A stretch of DNA of 64,000 bases from Branchiostoma floridae. Taxonomy: Eukaryota > Chordata > Leptocardii > Amphioxiformes > Branchiostomatidae. The notes under the pieces are model-generated. The model was given only the letters and a program-made list of their open reading frames with translations. It had not been told where the DNA came from and ran no database searches. The stretch spans positions 6,282,489 through 6,346,488 of the forward strand of contig NC_049993.1 of assembly GCF_000003815.2 (NCBI RefSeq). Reading direction: 5' to 3'. The translations under genes were made by a program, and so were the position numbers. Positions 13,464 through 24,500 of this stretch are shown here, piece after piece; position 1 is the first letter of the stretch, and every line of letters starts with the position of its first letter.

Positions 13464-14284
13464 TTAGGCTGCCGATGTATAGCGGTGTTCAGTGGCTCGT
13501 TCTGTGACACACGTAAGGCTACCTCAGCTGGTCTTCGAATCAACCAATAAATTTGATAATGATTCAATGATAAACTGGTGTGGTACCGCTACAATTTTAA
13601 GGATGACAAGAGAGGAGTCAATCGAGGTTAGAATAGCATACCAAGCTAACGCTATACCGGGTCTGCTAGATGGGGCCATATTTATTTGAATTTCCATTTG
13701 AATGACCAAGTAGACGTTTTCTCTACACCATAGACTGTTCGAACGGCACCTACGGCTCGGACTGCCTGCAGACGTGCCACTGCTGCGCCAGCGGGGACCA
13801 TGTGTGCAACATATACACCGGCGTGTGTAGCAGTGGTGGGTGTGTCGCAGGGTGGGAGGGCACGTCGTGCCAGAAACGTAGGTATAGTTGTACCTGGTCT
13901 TAGACCGGTCACTGACACTGTCCTCTTGTCACAACTAGTCATCGATCCGCATCATGTCAAGTCAGGCTTTACAATTCATTGACATTTCTTACTGCAATTT
14001 TTCAAAGAAAGTATCATCTAAATTTAGCGAATCACGATGTTGTTTCTCTTGCAAATATGCATAGATAGATACGTTGCCTCTGGTTTTCTAATCTCTACCT
14101 GAATCTCTTTACTCAGTAACGGATTTAGACGAGTGCTCCCTCGGTACAGACGACTGTGATCAGGTCTGTGAGAACGTCGTGGGAAGCTTCACCTGTTCCT
14201 GCTGGGATGGGTACGCAATGGACGGCGGCACATGTGTGGGTAAGTATCTAGACTCATTCCTCTCATACTATGTCCACTTTTTTG

Positions 14285-15335
14285 CATTTTGCCGCCTTAG
14301 CGGCAAAATGCTCTGAGGCCAGAATAGTGGCCGTTGTGATGTTGAGATGAACGGACCTGTTCAATTCATGCCAAACATTTCTATACCTGTTAAAACAGGC
14401 ATTTTTTCAACAAGTTCGCACTGGCGCAGTGGTTAAAGTTTACGCATTCTAAACCAATGCACCCGGTTCGAATCCGGGGAGGTAGCTTTTTTTTTTTTCT
14501 TTTTTACACCATTAAAATACTAATTTTTACATCCATTTGGCCACACCAATTTATTTCTTTGGTTAACGGATTCGCCGCTTCGTTTTTTTGCCGAATAGAA
14601 ATAAAAATAAAAAAAAAAACAACTTAAAAATGCCCCGCAACAGAGCTCACTCAAAAACAGGCAGTGTAGTGAAATTTGCTGCAGTTCACGCAAATTTTAA
14701 CAGGTGGCGTCTAGATCTAGATTCAGGCACATATGTGAATCTCTCCATGCGCCAATATCAGGTTTAGTTACTCTGTTCTATTTATATGACATTCTAATAA
14801 CTAGAAAAAGACGTTCACACACGCAAACATTGGCAAAATGCCAGCTTTTTTAAAAGCACTTGTTTAATGTTTAGTAAGACCACACTGACCTAATTTTATG
14901 GATGACATCGGCGCGCCTAATGATTTTCGTCACCTCCCTCATTAAAAAAAACATGGGGTTACATATTATCCCATATTAATCAGAATTTTATGCTTACCGG
15001 AGGACCTGCTCTCCAGGGTAGGGGGGGCCCATGGTCAAGGCTAGGGCCACAGCGTCCTTGTTCCCTCCTTAAACAAGAATGGCAATACAAACATGATTGA
15101 AATGGCGACGAGTGTCTCTTAAAGTCTTACTGCAGGTGAACATAGGACAAACCAAGCCGGGAAAGAATGGTCTGGATGTTTAGTCCTGTGGTATAGCAGA
15201 ACTTTTTAATTTTTGCTGGATTTTTTTTCTCTTTTTTTTTTTCGCCCGCGCGCTTTAGCTTTGGGGTCTTCAGAGGATGTCATTTATAAGATTAAGTCGG
15301 CGTGGCCTTAAGGTCACCAATAAACCAATCCACTC
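14285..15335. mobile_element. ~1-kb insertion with a tRNA-like SINE head
   Basis: The intron between the two Ca-binding EGF exons is about 1,255 bp here but 230 bp in the intact paralogue (23574-23803), so about 1 kb was inserted; ends are approximate. At 14419-14487 there is a tRNA-like stretch with an A box (TGGCGCAGTGG) and a B box (GGTTCGAATCC), followed by a T/A-rich run. It does not form a closed acceptor stem, so it is a SINE-type promoter and not a tRNA gene. A hairpin of GCATTTTGCCGC / GCGGCAAAATGC lies at 14284-14312. The part at 14800-14880 matches 54275-54355 in reverse, so this is a dispersed family. Confidence 0.75.
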
Positions 15336-16548
15336 GAGAGAGAGCTACTTACACTACTACACCTAAAAACTGGGTGAGATGAAAGAGTTGCTTTTTAAGT
15401 TTCTTAAGTAGTATGTGCTTTTCTATCAGAAGAAAGATTATCCCCATTGTAATATCACTAATGAGCATGCTGTGTTTTATTTCCTTTGAATACAGATGTG
15501 GATGAATGCAGTTTGGGCATTGATAACTGTGAGCACACGTGTCACAACCACGTGGGTAACTACACCTGCTCGTGTAATGAGGGCTACTTTCTGTCGAGCA
15601 ATGGCTGGAACTGCACAGGTACGTTACAGACGTTACCTTACAATGTCAAGTTACATTTATGCTTCATCGACCGCTAGGAATGGAGCATATTTTTCATAAA
15701 ACGTTTCAAGGTCCGCATACATTTCATTACATAGAAATCTTTATTGACACGACAAAAGTACAACGACTTTCGTAATGTCTATATGTATAACAGCTACTTA
15801 CAGTACAACTAAACAGACATATATGGATATCTAAAGGTATGAATAAGTCTAGCATATCATTTGCACTATTGGTTCTAAGGTATAAGCATTCGTGTAATAT
15901 ATATTTGCCTACTTGAACACAGCGAGGGTTATCGCTTTATACATTAGTACATTAGATACATTTGTATGTATGTAAAATCCATTATCTTTCACTGCTCTTT
16001 TCAGAACCCCTGACTTGCATCGTCATTTCTGCAACCCAGCAAGCGCCTGTAGAAACGTTTCTCTGTTCTGCTCATCAACGAGAGGAGCACTTCGCAAAAA
16101 ATCACGAAATCAGCCTTGCAGTGGAAGGGGTAACACTACGCAACCTCATTCCTATCAACGAGATAAATTGCCCATTGTCCTTTCTTCTTCTTGTCCTTAT
16201 CATCCTGTCGGACGATCAGTTGTCCATTGTCCACGAGTCTCTTAAAGTTACCAACGTCCCATTTCCTTTTATATGACATGTGATAAGTACCAAATGTCTA
16301 ATTTACAATGGAGTACCAAGTTTGGAAAACATACGTCTTCTTATATCCGTGACTTTTTCTATCGTGCATAACACTGCTTTATTCCATTGCAGGTAATTGG
16401 AGAGATTGAAACCATCAGCTGGACGGTAAATGGCATCAATGCAACGTCTTCCTTGAATCTAACAGAAGGTGTTTACACGGTCCAAGCAACAGCAGTTAAC
16501 GAGTTCTCTGAGCTCTCGACCAACATGACCCTCCGTGTTGTTGACTGA

Positions 16549-17275
16549 TGATGATGAATGGTTTGTTGTGCAACAGAGAATTTCTCGCAGCCCGTAGGCT
16601 GAATTCAATAAAATGGGGTCAGTCAGTAGTTTTTATTATCAATATGATTAAAAACATTACAATTTTATAGATATAGTTTAAAACATTTAGATAGTGATCT
16701 GACTCTAGCATTTTGTCATTCGAAATGATAAATCCATATAGCATTAAGAACATTACCTAGACGCTAAACTTTTAGTCCACATTCAATTAGATAAAATACA
16801 ACAGAAGTCCTTAGAAAAAATCCTTTAAAAGGCGCACAATGTAGGCCATAGGGGAATTCTCCAGCATTGCTGGAAAGTGCGTTTCTACGTGAAATCCGAA
16901 CTTCAGGCATACTTCACGCCTTTGGACTGAGAGGAGAGGGAGGTTCAAATCTTTCCTTGCTCGTACATAGCTACTGAAGCTTCTTCCCAGAATTGTCCGA
17001 AACGCTCTCCTTTGTACCGTTTCCAGTTTGTCAGATTGTGCACATGTTAATTCCGGGTGCCATACCGGTGCGCAATATTCCATTACTGGTCGCACGAATA
17101 AGATGTATATAGTGACAAGGTCTTCTGTAGGAAGTGCATAAGTTTCCGTAAGAAAAAGAGTCTTTCATTCGCCTTCCGTATCATTCTGTTTACTTGTGTC
17201 TCCCATTTTAGGTCCCTCTGAAGCCATACTCCCCAAATGCATGATTTTGTGTACCTAATTGGCACAACCTTCAGT
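16549..17275 (-). mobile_element. 3' fragment of a CR1/L2-type non-LTR retrotransposon
   Basis: On the minus strand, two overlapping frames (17265-17083 and 17095-16811) read through the C-terminal part of a LINE ORF2, with the characteristic stretches LGVWLQRDLKW-like and EYCAPVWHPELT. A frameshift separates them. Downstream on the element strand is about 260 bp of 3' tail ending near 16549 in short CAT repeats, as LINE 3' ends often do. The element is truncated at its 5' end and defective. Its 3' end lies exactly where the gene duplicate loses homology. Confidence 0.8.
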
Positions 17276-17649
17276 AAACAGCTGAGAACTTTTATCTATA
17301 GGTAAAATGGAAGTAATGAGGCATGAGTAAGGTGATGGTTCAGTGACAGGAAAATAGTTGTATCTGTGGTCTTTTACACTTCCTGAATTTTGTGCCTTCT
17401 TTCAAAATAAATGTTTCATGTATTTGATGAGCATTTTTTAACCAAATAAATTATAAATATATATGTAGCAATTGTTTTGCATTTTATTTCACTCTGTGTC
17501 GATGATATTGCGCATGTAATTTCAGTATCAAGTCATCAGTAACATATCTTTCACTGTTATATTCATGATGCTATGGTACATAGCTATGTCAACACTCACA
17601 GGAATATGTTCACAGAATTGATGTACCCCTTGTTCTGAAAACTATTCAC
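17276..17649. other. AT-rich spacer, nothing recognised
   Basis: No open frame, repeat boundary or RNA signature was found in this stretch. Confidence 0.6.
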
Positions 17650-18098
17650 ACACAATTAAACACACCTGTCTGATGTTTAAAACCACACACACACACAATC
17701 ACACCTGTCCCTGGTTCTCAACGCCATCCACACAGCCAAATACACCTGGCCCTGGTGCTGAACGCCATCCATACAGCCACCTACACCCACCAAAGCATGT
17801 CTGTCCTTGGTGCTGAACACCACGCACCATCCACAAACAAACACACTTGTCTCTGGTGTTGAACGCCATCCACATCCACCCAAGCATGCCTGTCCTTGGT
17901 GCTAAACACCATCCACACGCAAACACACACATTCAGACCTACCTGTCCTTGGTACTGAACATCATCCACACACAAACACACAAGTCCCTGGTGCAGAACG
18001 CCATCCACATGACCCAGACACAGCCAGACATACCTATAGATCCTTGGTGCTGGATAATTTAACCATCCACACACATGCCTGTCCCTGGTGCTGAACCT
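17650..18098. repeat. degenerate minisatellite, unit about 40-55 bp
   Basis: About nine copies of a core CCTGGTGCTGAACGCCATCC joined by CACACA-rich linkers of varying length. All open frames here are repeat translations, best seen on the minus strand. It lies between the LINE fragment and the 5' end of the large gene. Confidence 0.85.
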
Positions 18099-18522
18099 GT
18101 GTTCGAACGGTGGAACCCAGCCGGTAAGTATACGTTCCATTTTTCGTGCCGCGGGGGTCAGGCGAGGTCAGGCCTAATGTTGCAAGTTGAACGAACCAGC
18201 GTTTGGAAAAGTGAATAAAACTAACAGCTCAAGCTTTGCCGTCGCAAATAGATTTCCTGAATCCCACCAAAATAAAACTGACATTATCCAGAAGCAAGAA
18301 TAAGATTCATGTGCAAGCATACTTGTCTCAGTTTTTGTGATGTTAAATATAGAATAGCGCGGGCGAACGCCGTTCGAAGTTCGCCTGTTCGAATTGTCGA
18401 ACACTGCACTACTGCACGTAACAACAAATAATGGTGGAACGAGACTGTTGTGACGTTCGGTCAGGACAATAAAGACATCTATCCCTGCCTAGAAACCGTA
18501 ACCATTTATCCCTTCATACAAG
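18099..18522 (+). promoter_or_regulatory. presumed promoter and 5'UTR of the Tie-like/polycystin gene
   Basis: Unique sequence between the minisatellite and the start codon at 18523. No TATA box is obvious. It contains several TTCGAA/GTTCGAAC-like short palindromes around 18360-18405. The assignment rests only on position. Confidence 0.35.
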
Positions 18523-21500
18523 ATGGCTTCTCCACGTAAAGATGCCTTACAAGGTGCACTACTAGTGGTGATTCTTACGGTGCTGTTCCTCCACGTCGCA
18601 GTTTCAGGTAAATGATTCATGTGTCAAAGTCAAATTAAAGAGACTTCCAAGTTTTGTTTAGTTTTCTGCCGTATCTCTTTCCTCGTGAATGTTCTAGACG
18701 GTGTTGTTTTTATTGACCTTGTGTTCTGAACGGTGTTTTCGTTGTCATTATTTGCTGTACGAAAACGCTGTAACACAGACCACCTGTCTCTGTAACGTTA
18801 CAACAGATGATGACGAGTGTGCGGAAGGGAGTGACAACTGCGCCCAGTTGTGCACGAACACGGTGGGCGGTTTTACCTGCTCCTGTTGGGAGGGGTACAC
18901 ACTGCACGCTAACGGCTGGTTCTGTCATGGTAAGTCGGCTCCTCAACTTAGCCAGAAACTAGGGACGTCCTAACATGATAAAACACTAAAGAAGACTGGC
19001 AAATACTTAAGACAATAAATATCTATGGTGTGTATCCATGTAAAACGGCACTAGTAGTAGTACATATAGTGTGCGCTTGAAATGCAAGAAGATCAATGGC
19101 ATTGGTTGCGAATTGCTAGCACTATTATCATCGTTCCTTTTGTACAGACCTTGTATGTTCTTCAACCGTGATATTTATTTCTCACTTTCATGTACGTTTA
19201 GTTACGATCTTTCTTGTTTTCACAGGCCCAAAGGTGGATCTGTATGTGGAAATGCAGTATCCCAGAGTTGACGTGACAAGTACTGGTAACACTGAGGTCC
19301 TTTGTCGGCCTACCCTGGGGGACCTGACTTTGATCAATGGCTACCACGTCGGTATCAAGTTGGACACAGGTCAGCACAAATGTCCACTCCACAATCCATC
19401 ATAGTACGGTTGTTTCGCTGTAAATGAATTTGATTTTGAAGCCAGGAGTTGAGAGTTTGGCCATGGGTCCCGGAGGTTGTAGCTCACCCGACTTGCACGC
19501 TACTGGTAAGGGCAATGCAGTTCTCTTGTATAAACCGTATTTTTAGAAGACAGGTAGCCGATATTCCTTGAAGCATTGAGGCCATAAATATGTCTTGTCA
19601 CAGCCATACATTACTAAGTACTAAGCTCTTCTAGGTCAACATTACTCTCCAGGCAGAGGTTCGACTCCGGCTGTTTTTTTAAACGTATTATGCGTTTTCA
19701 TCGGGCTTTCTACTTTGTACAGTGTTCTTTATGTCTCGCGGACGCCTATAAAAACGTTAACAAACAGCCGGAGCCGTACCTCTGCTTGGAGAGTAGACCA
19801 AGATCTGATTGGAAGTATTTTTCAGGTTACGGCACCAACATTAACTACCTGACGTACGGAGATGACTACACTAGTATAATATTAGGTTCCACGGGTAGCA
19901 GCTACGGGCTCAGGCTATTTGACGACGCCGGGAACTTCCGAGTCAACGCCTTCTCCTGCCAGACGACTCGGAATGGATTAACACGTGAAGTTATCGGCTT
20001 TACCATTCTCACTACGGGTGAGGCGCCCATAAAGATTGACAGATAGGTTTGCTACTGGAAATTGAGGTCATTCTTGCGACTGTCGTGCAGGTGTCGTATA
20101 GCTGTCTTGAGACATAAATGGTTGTGTAGCCTTTCGCCGGTCGGTTCTGATGTAGCCTAGTGGGGAGCCCAAAATCTAGTGGGGTCGTGTGGGAAAAGGG
20201 TAGAGTGTTGTCGCTTAGAAACAAGTGTTCCCGGATTCAAGTCCTGCCATGTCACCGATCTTGTGCCCTTGGGAAAGGTGTTGAAATGGGCACCTGACTT
20301 CGGTAGGGGAGGTAAAAGGCGGTGGAATCAGTAGATTGGGCTCCGCCTTCCAATAACATACCAGAGACACAATGGATAGCACCCCATTGTCCTTTAGCTT
20401 GTAGCGACTTAAAGACCATGGAACGACCTTTTGTCTGTCCTTTGTATGTTGCACTGATGAAAAACGTTGATAGTTTGAGTGCATTGCCCCAGTTTGCAAA
20501 TAAAAAAAAATAAAAAAAAAACATCCAGCGACATAAACGTACGGCGACCTTCCAATTGAAAAACAATGTTCTCTCTCCCATTGCAGCTTACTTCCACCCA
20601 CAGTCGTTCACTGTCACGGTCAACATCAACGAAACCGCGACGCTTTCCATGTTTGAGTACAACCCGGCCCCTGGCGGCCACAACGGTACTACAGAGTGGA
20701 GGAAGGACGGTTCTGTGCTGCCTGGGAGCTACACGGATTGCATCCTGGTTATTGATAACGTTCAGGTTAGCCGTTGTTAGGACAAGAACACTCAGCTACA
20801 ATACTACATGGGAAAGGTAGCAAGTTTGTGGATTTCACTTTTGTACTATTGACTATCCCGCAAAATTACTGTAAACGTTAAAAAAACAGGCGTGGATGTC
20901 ACCTTTTAAAGATAATCAAATCAAGACATTGTATTTTCCTCCATTTACGCGTTTACTTACACGTTACTATTTCAAATTCTAATTGATACTGACTGCCAAT
21001 GAAAGACTTTACCAGAATTTGTACGTGATATATATAAGCATCCTTTATATTTACTTCGATCAATCAATACAATACAGTGGAAGCCGCTTAATTGCACACC
21101 CAATTTGCCAGCGAATTCCGTGCAATTATCCGGCGTGTGCGATAATGCGGAGTTGGTCATTTAGACCGCATCACCACGGTCGGAGGGGCCGAGAGGTGGT
21201 ATGGAAGGTAGTACAACGCACAATTTATGTACGTGTTACAGTAGTGCTGTACCTGTTGTGCTCCGGACGTCATATACATCTGTATCTGTATCTGTATCTA
21301 TATAGCCGGTATAACCGCCGTTCGGCGTAACACACCAGCTTCGCAGGCACGCGGCGCGGCAGCAGCTGGTTATATTACACCGAACGACTCGTTACCCAGA
21401 ACAGAACAACTTTTGCACATCTATCTGCAAGCGTTCTTTAAAACTACCGAGAGAAGATGCCCCTACTGTACTTGGTGATAACAAGTTCCACTCTACGATA

Positions 21501-24500
21501 GTTCTGGGAAAGTACGAATTTTTGAACACATCAATCCTAGGTTGGTAACTCTGGTATTTGAAGGCATGACTGTTTCTTGTTCTTTTTTGAGCTGGTATTA
21601 GATACTTATCCGTTGGTACGTCCACCAGTTTATTGGTCATTTTGTACATCATGTCATTGGTCATTTTGTACATCATGTCTTTGTACATCATGTCTTCACG
21701 AAACATCGTACTAACCCATCAAATAGTCATTTTGATGTACTGAAGGATACTACGATGAGAATTTTAATTTTCTTGTCCCCTAAGTGTCATTTCTTTATCT
21801 TGTTTTAAAAGATGTCTGATGAAGGCCTGTATGAGTGTTACTACACGGGAAGGTACAGTGACAACAAGCAAGGCATCATGAGGCTGATCGTCAGAGGTGA
21901 GCTCTTATGGACAACATATTAGATCAGCGACTTTTTCCTTCAATTACAGACCGAAATAGTGTTAATATCTGAGAATAGATCGACTTCACCTTTACCTATT
22001 TACGCTTGTGACCGCATTGTAAATACATTTTTGTATAATCAAATTAAGTAGTCTCTACATTGTAAATACGTTACGTCTGTGATCGCATCTGTACTGTGAA
22101 CAGCGACACATGTGCTGCATTACAATGTGAACCAATTAGAATTGCCATGAAGAAGGGGACAGACGGTCACCTAAACGTTGCTAGTGAATGAAACAATGGG
22201 TGTGTAAAAATCTTTAACAATGGTTGTGTAAAAATCATTCTTACCCATGCCTTTCTCCCATGATATTAGAGTGTCCTGAAGGGAAGTGGGGTCCTCCAAA
22301 CTGCACCTCCTCGTGTGAAGAGTGTTACAATGGCGGCGTGTGTGATGACGAAACGGGGCAGTGTATCTGTGCACCTGGATTCGGCGGCTTGCACTGCGAT
22401 CTAGGTAAGATAACGTCACCGTGCCGTCAATGTTTTCTTATCACTACAATAAGATATGGTCGTAAGGAAAGCTTACAAAACATGACTCAGAATTCAAGAC
22501 GTAAAACTGTTCATTGCCACTGTTTCTATTGTTTGGGCAAGGACAAAACAACCAGCAGAACTAACGTTACACAATCGGTCACTTTGTGTTTTACATTTCC
22601 CTCCACCAGAGACTATGAAAAACGGCAATAGTGCGTTACTAACCCAAGTAATTATACTTTGTTCATGGAATGATGTTCTGTATATACTAGTACATTGTAA
22701 CTAGACAAAATATCATGTACGTTTGTGTTGTTTGAAGGCTGCTCAGTTGGTTACTTTGGAGACTCCTGTATCAGCCGCTGTGCTCACGGCAACTGTCAGA
22801 ACAAGATCGTCTGCGGCCCGGACCCCTTAGGCTGCCGATGTATAGCGGGGTTCCATGGATCTTTCTGCAACACATGTAAGGCTACCTCTGGTCTTTGAAT
22901 CAATTGTTCCCTTTTATACTGATACAATCCTATCCTGCTATCTATCCCCTTCTAAGGATAAGAATAGAGGAGTCATTCGAAGTTAGAATAAGGTGCGTAC
23001 CGAGTTAACGGGTCTGCTGAATAATGCCGTATTTGGTTTCCATTTGAATTACCAATTGCAAGCAGACGTTTTCTCCACACCATAGACTGTTCGTACGGCA
23101 CCTACGGCTCAGACTGCCTACAGACGTGCCACTGCGCCACCGGGGACCATGTGTGCAACATATACACCGGCGTGTGTAGCAGTGGTGGGTGTGCCGTAGG
23201 GTGGGAGGGCACGTCGTGCCACAAAGGTAGGTATAGTTGTACCTGGTCCTATACCTGTCACTGACACTGCCAACTAGTCCTTATATCCAGTTAGGGTTTC
23301 CAATTCATAGACATTTGTTACTGCGATCTTTCAAAGGAAGTATCATTTAACTTTAGCGAACCACGATGTTGTTTCTCTTACAAATATGCATGAATACATT
23401 TTATGTAGACACGTTGCCTGTAGTTTACCAATTTCCACCTGAATCTCCATACTCAGATGTAGACGAGTGCTCCCTCGGTACAGACGACTGTGACCAGATC
23501 TGTGAGAACGTCCCGGGAAGCTTCACCTGTTCCTGCTGGGATGGCTACATCATGGACGGCGGCACTTGTGTGGGCAAGTATCTAGACCCATATGTCCTCT
23601 TTTCTTAAGTTTAAAAATGGCCACCGCTAAACAAGGCTCATAATCGACTCCAGATCAAGAGCTACTAAGACATAAAAACCGGGTGAGTTGAATGAGTTGC
23701 GTTTTAAGTTGTATGTTAACGTTCTTTTCTATCAGAAGAAAGATTGACTCCGCTGCAATATCACTTTAATGATGATGTTTTCTTTTCCAACTCTTACATG
23801 CAGATGTGGATGAATGCACTTTGGACACTGATAACTGTGAGCACACGTGTCACAACCACGTGGGTAACTACACCTGCTCGTGTAATGAGGGCTACTTTCT
23901 GTCGAGCAATGGCTGGAACTGCACAGGTACGTTACAGACGTTTCTTTTCAATGTTATATTTATGATTTATGAAACGCTAGGGCTGGAGCATATTCTTCAT
24001 GAACCGTTTCAAGGTCCACATACATTTGATCAAGCTAGTATTTAGCGTCGGTGTAGGTACATTTGTGTATGTGTGGCATCGAAGAATAGCCCAATCATTG
24101 CCTTTCACTGCTCCTTTCAGAACCCCTGACTTCCCTCGTCATTTCTGCAACCCAGCAAGCACATATAGAAGCGTACCTGTCCTCTAATGACCAACAAGAG
24201 GTGTACTTTGCAACAAATCATGAAATAAGCCTTGCGGTGGCACAGGTAACACTACGCAACCTCATTCATATCAACGAGATGAATTGTCCATGTGAGACGA
24301 GTCTCATAAAATTACCTACGTCGCATGCCCTTTTTATGACATAGGAGTGTCTGAATTACAATGGAGTAGCATGTTGGGACAACATTTGTCTTATCCGTGA
24401 CTTTTGCTACCGTGCATAACCCTGTGCTTTATTCCATCGCAGGTAATGGGAGAGCTTGAAACTATCAACTGGACAGTAAATGGCGTCACGGCAACGTCTT

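Larger units (their letters stand above)
12121..16548 (+). pseudogene. partial tandem duplicate of the Tie-like/polycystin gene, exons 6-13
   Basis: Eight exon equivalents in order: 12121-12205 (end of Ig2), 12733-12864 (EGF), 13182-13512 (EGF, interrupted), 13734-13877 (EGF), 14117-14239 and 15496-15618 (Ca-binding EGFs, motif DVDEC), 16005-16129 and 16393-16548 (start of the PKD region). Each matches an exon of the intact gene at 21812-24600 in order and phase, introns included. There is no first exon or signal peptide. The left end lies about 36 bp from the satellite. The third exon is split by a 190-bp MITE that brings a stop at 13298. The last exon leaves homology after its Val-Val and meets TGA at 16546, next to a reversed LINE fragment. 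The small in-frame differences (3 bp lost in the first EGF exon, 3 bp gained in the third) kept the frame. The parts are clear; that the copy makes no product is inferred. Confidence 0.9.
19226..23226 (+). other. Tie-receptor-like module: Ig1, Ig2, three EGFs (exons 3-9)
   Basis: Exons 3-4 form a first Ig-like domain ([26 protein letters not shown]). Exons 5-6 form a second, with WRKDGS and [10 protein letters not shown], running straight into [14 protein letters not shown]. Three EGF repeats follow, one per exon ([44 protein letters not shown]). The same domain order, the join RLIVR-C, the phrase NGGVC-DETG-C-C-PGF and the PDP-GC-C-GW/F pattern are hallmarks of the Tie1/Tie2 ectodomain. Apart from the split Ig2, each exon is a symmetric phase 1-1 module, suited to exon shuffling. 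The resemblance is by eye and from family knowledge. Confidence 0.75.

Noticed and set aside
14419-14487. Possible functional tRNA gene
   Set aside because: A and B boxes are present but the two ends do not pair into an acceptor stem, and a related copy sits at 54.4 kb; it is a SINE head.
17677-18140. Cys/Trp-rich minus-strand frames of 68-119 codons
   Set aside because: Translations of the minisatellite in several frames at once; no start context or splice structure.
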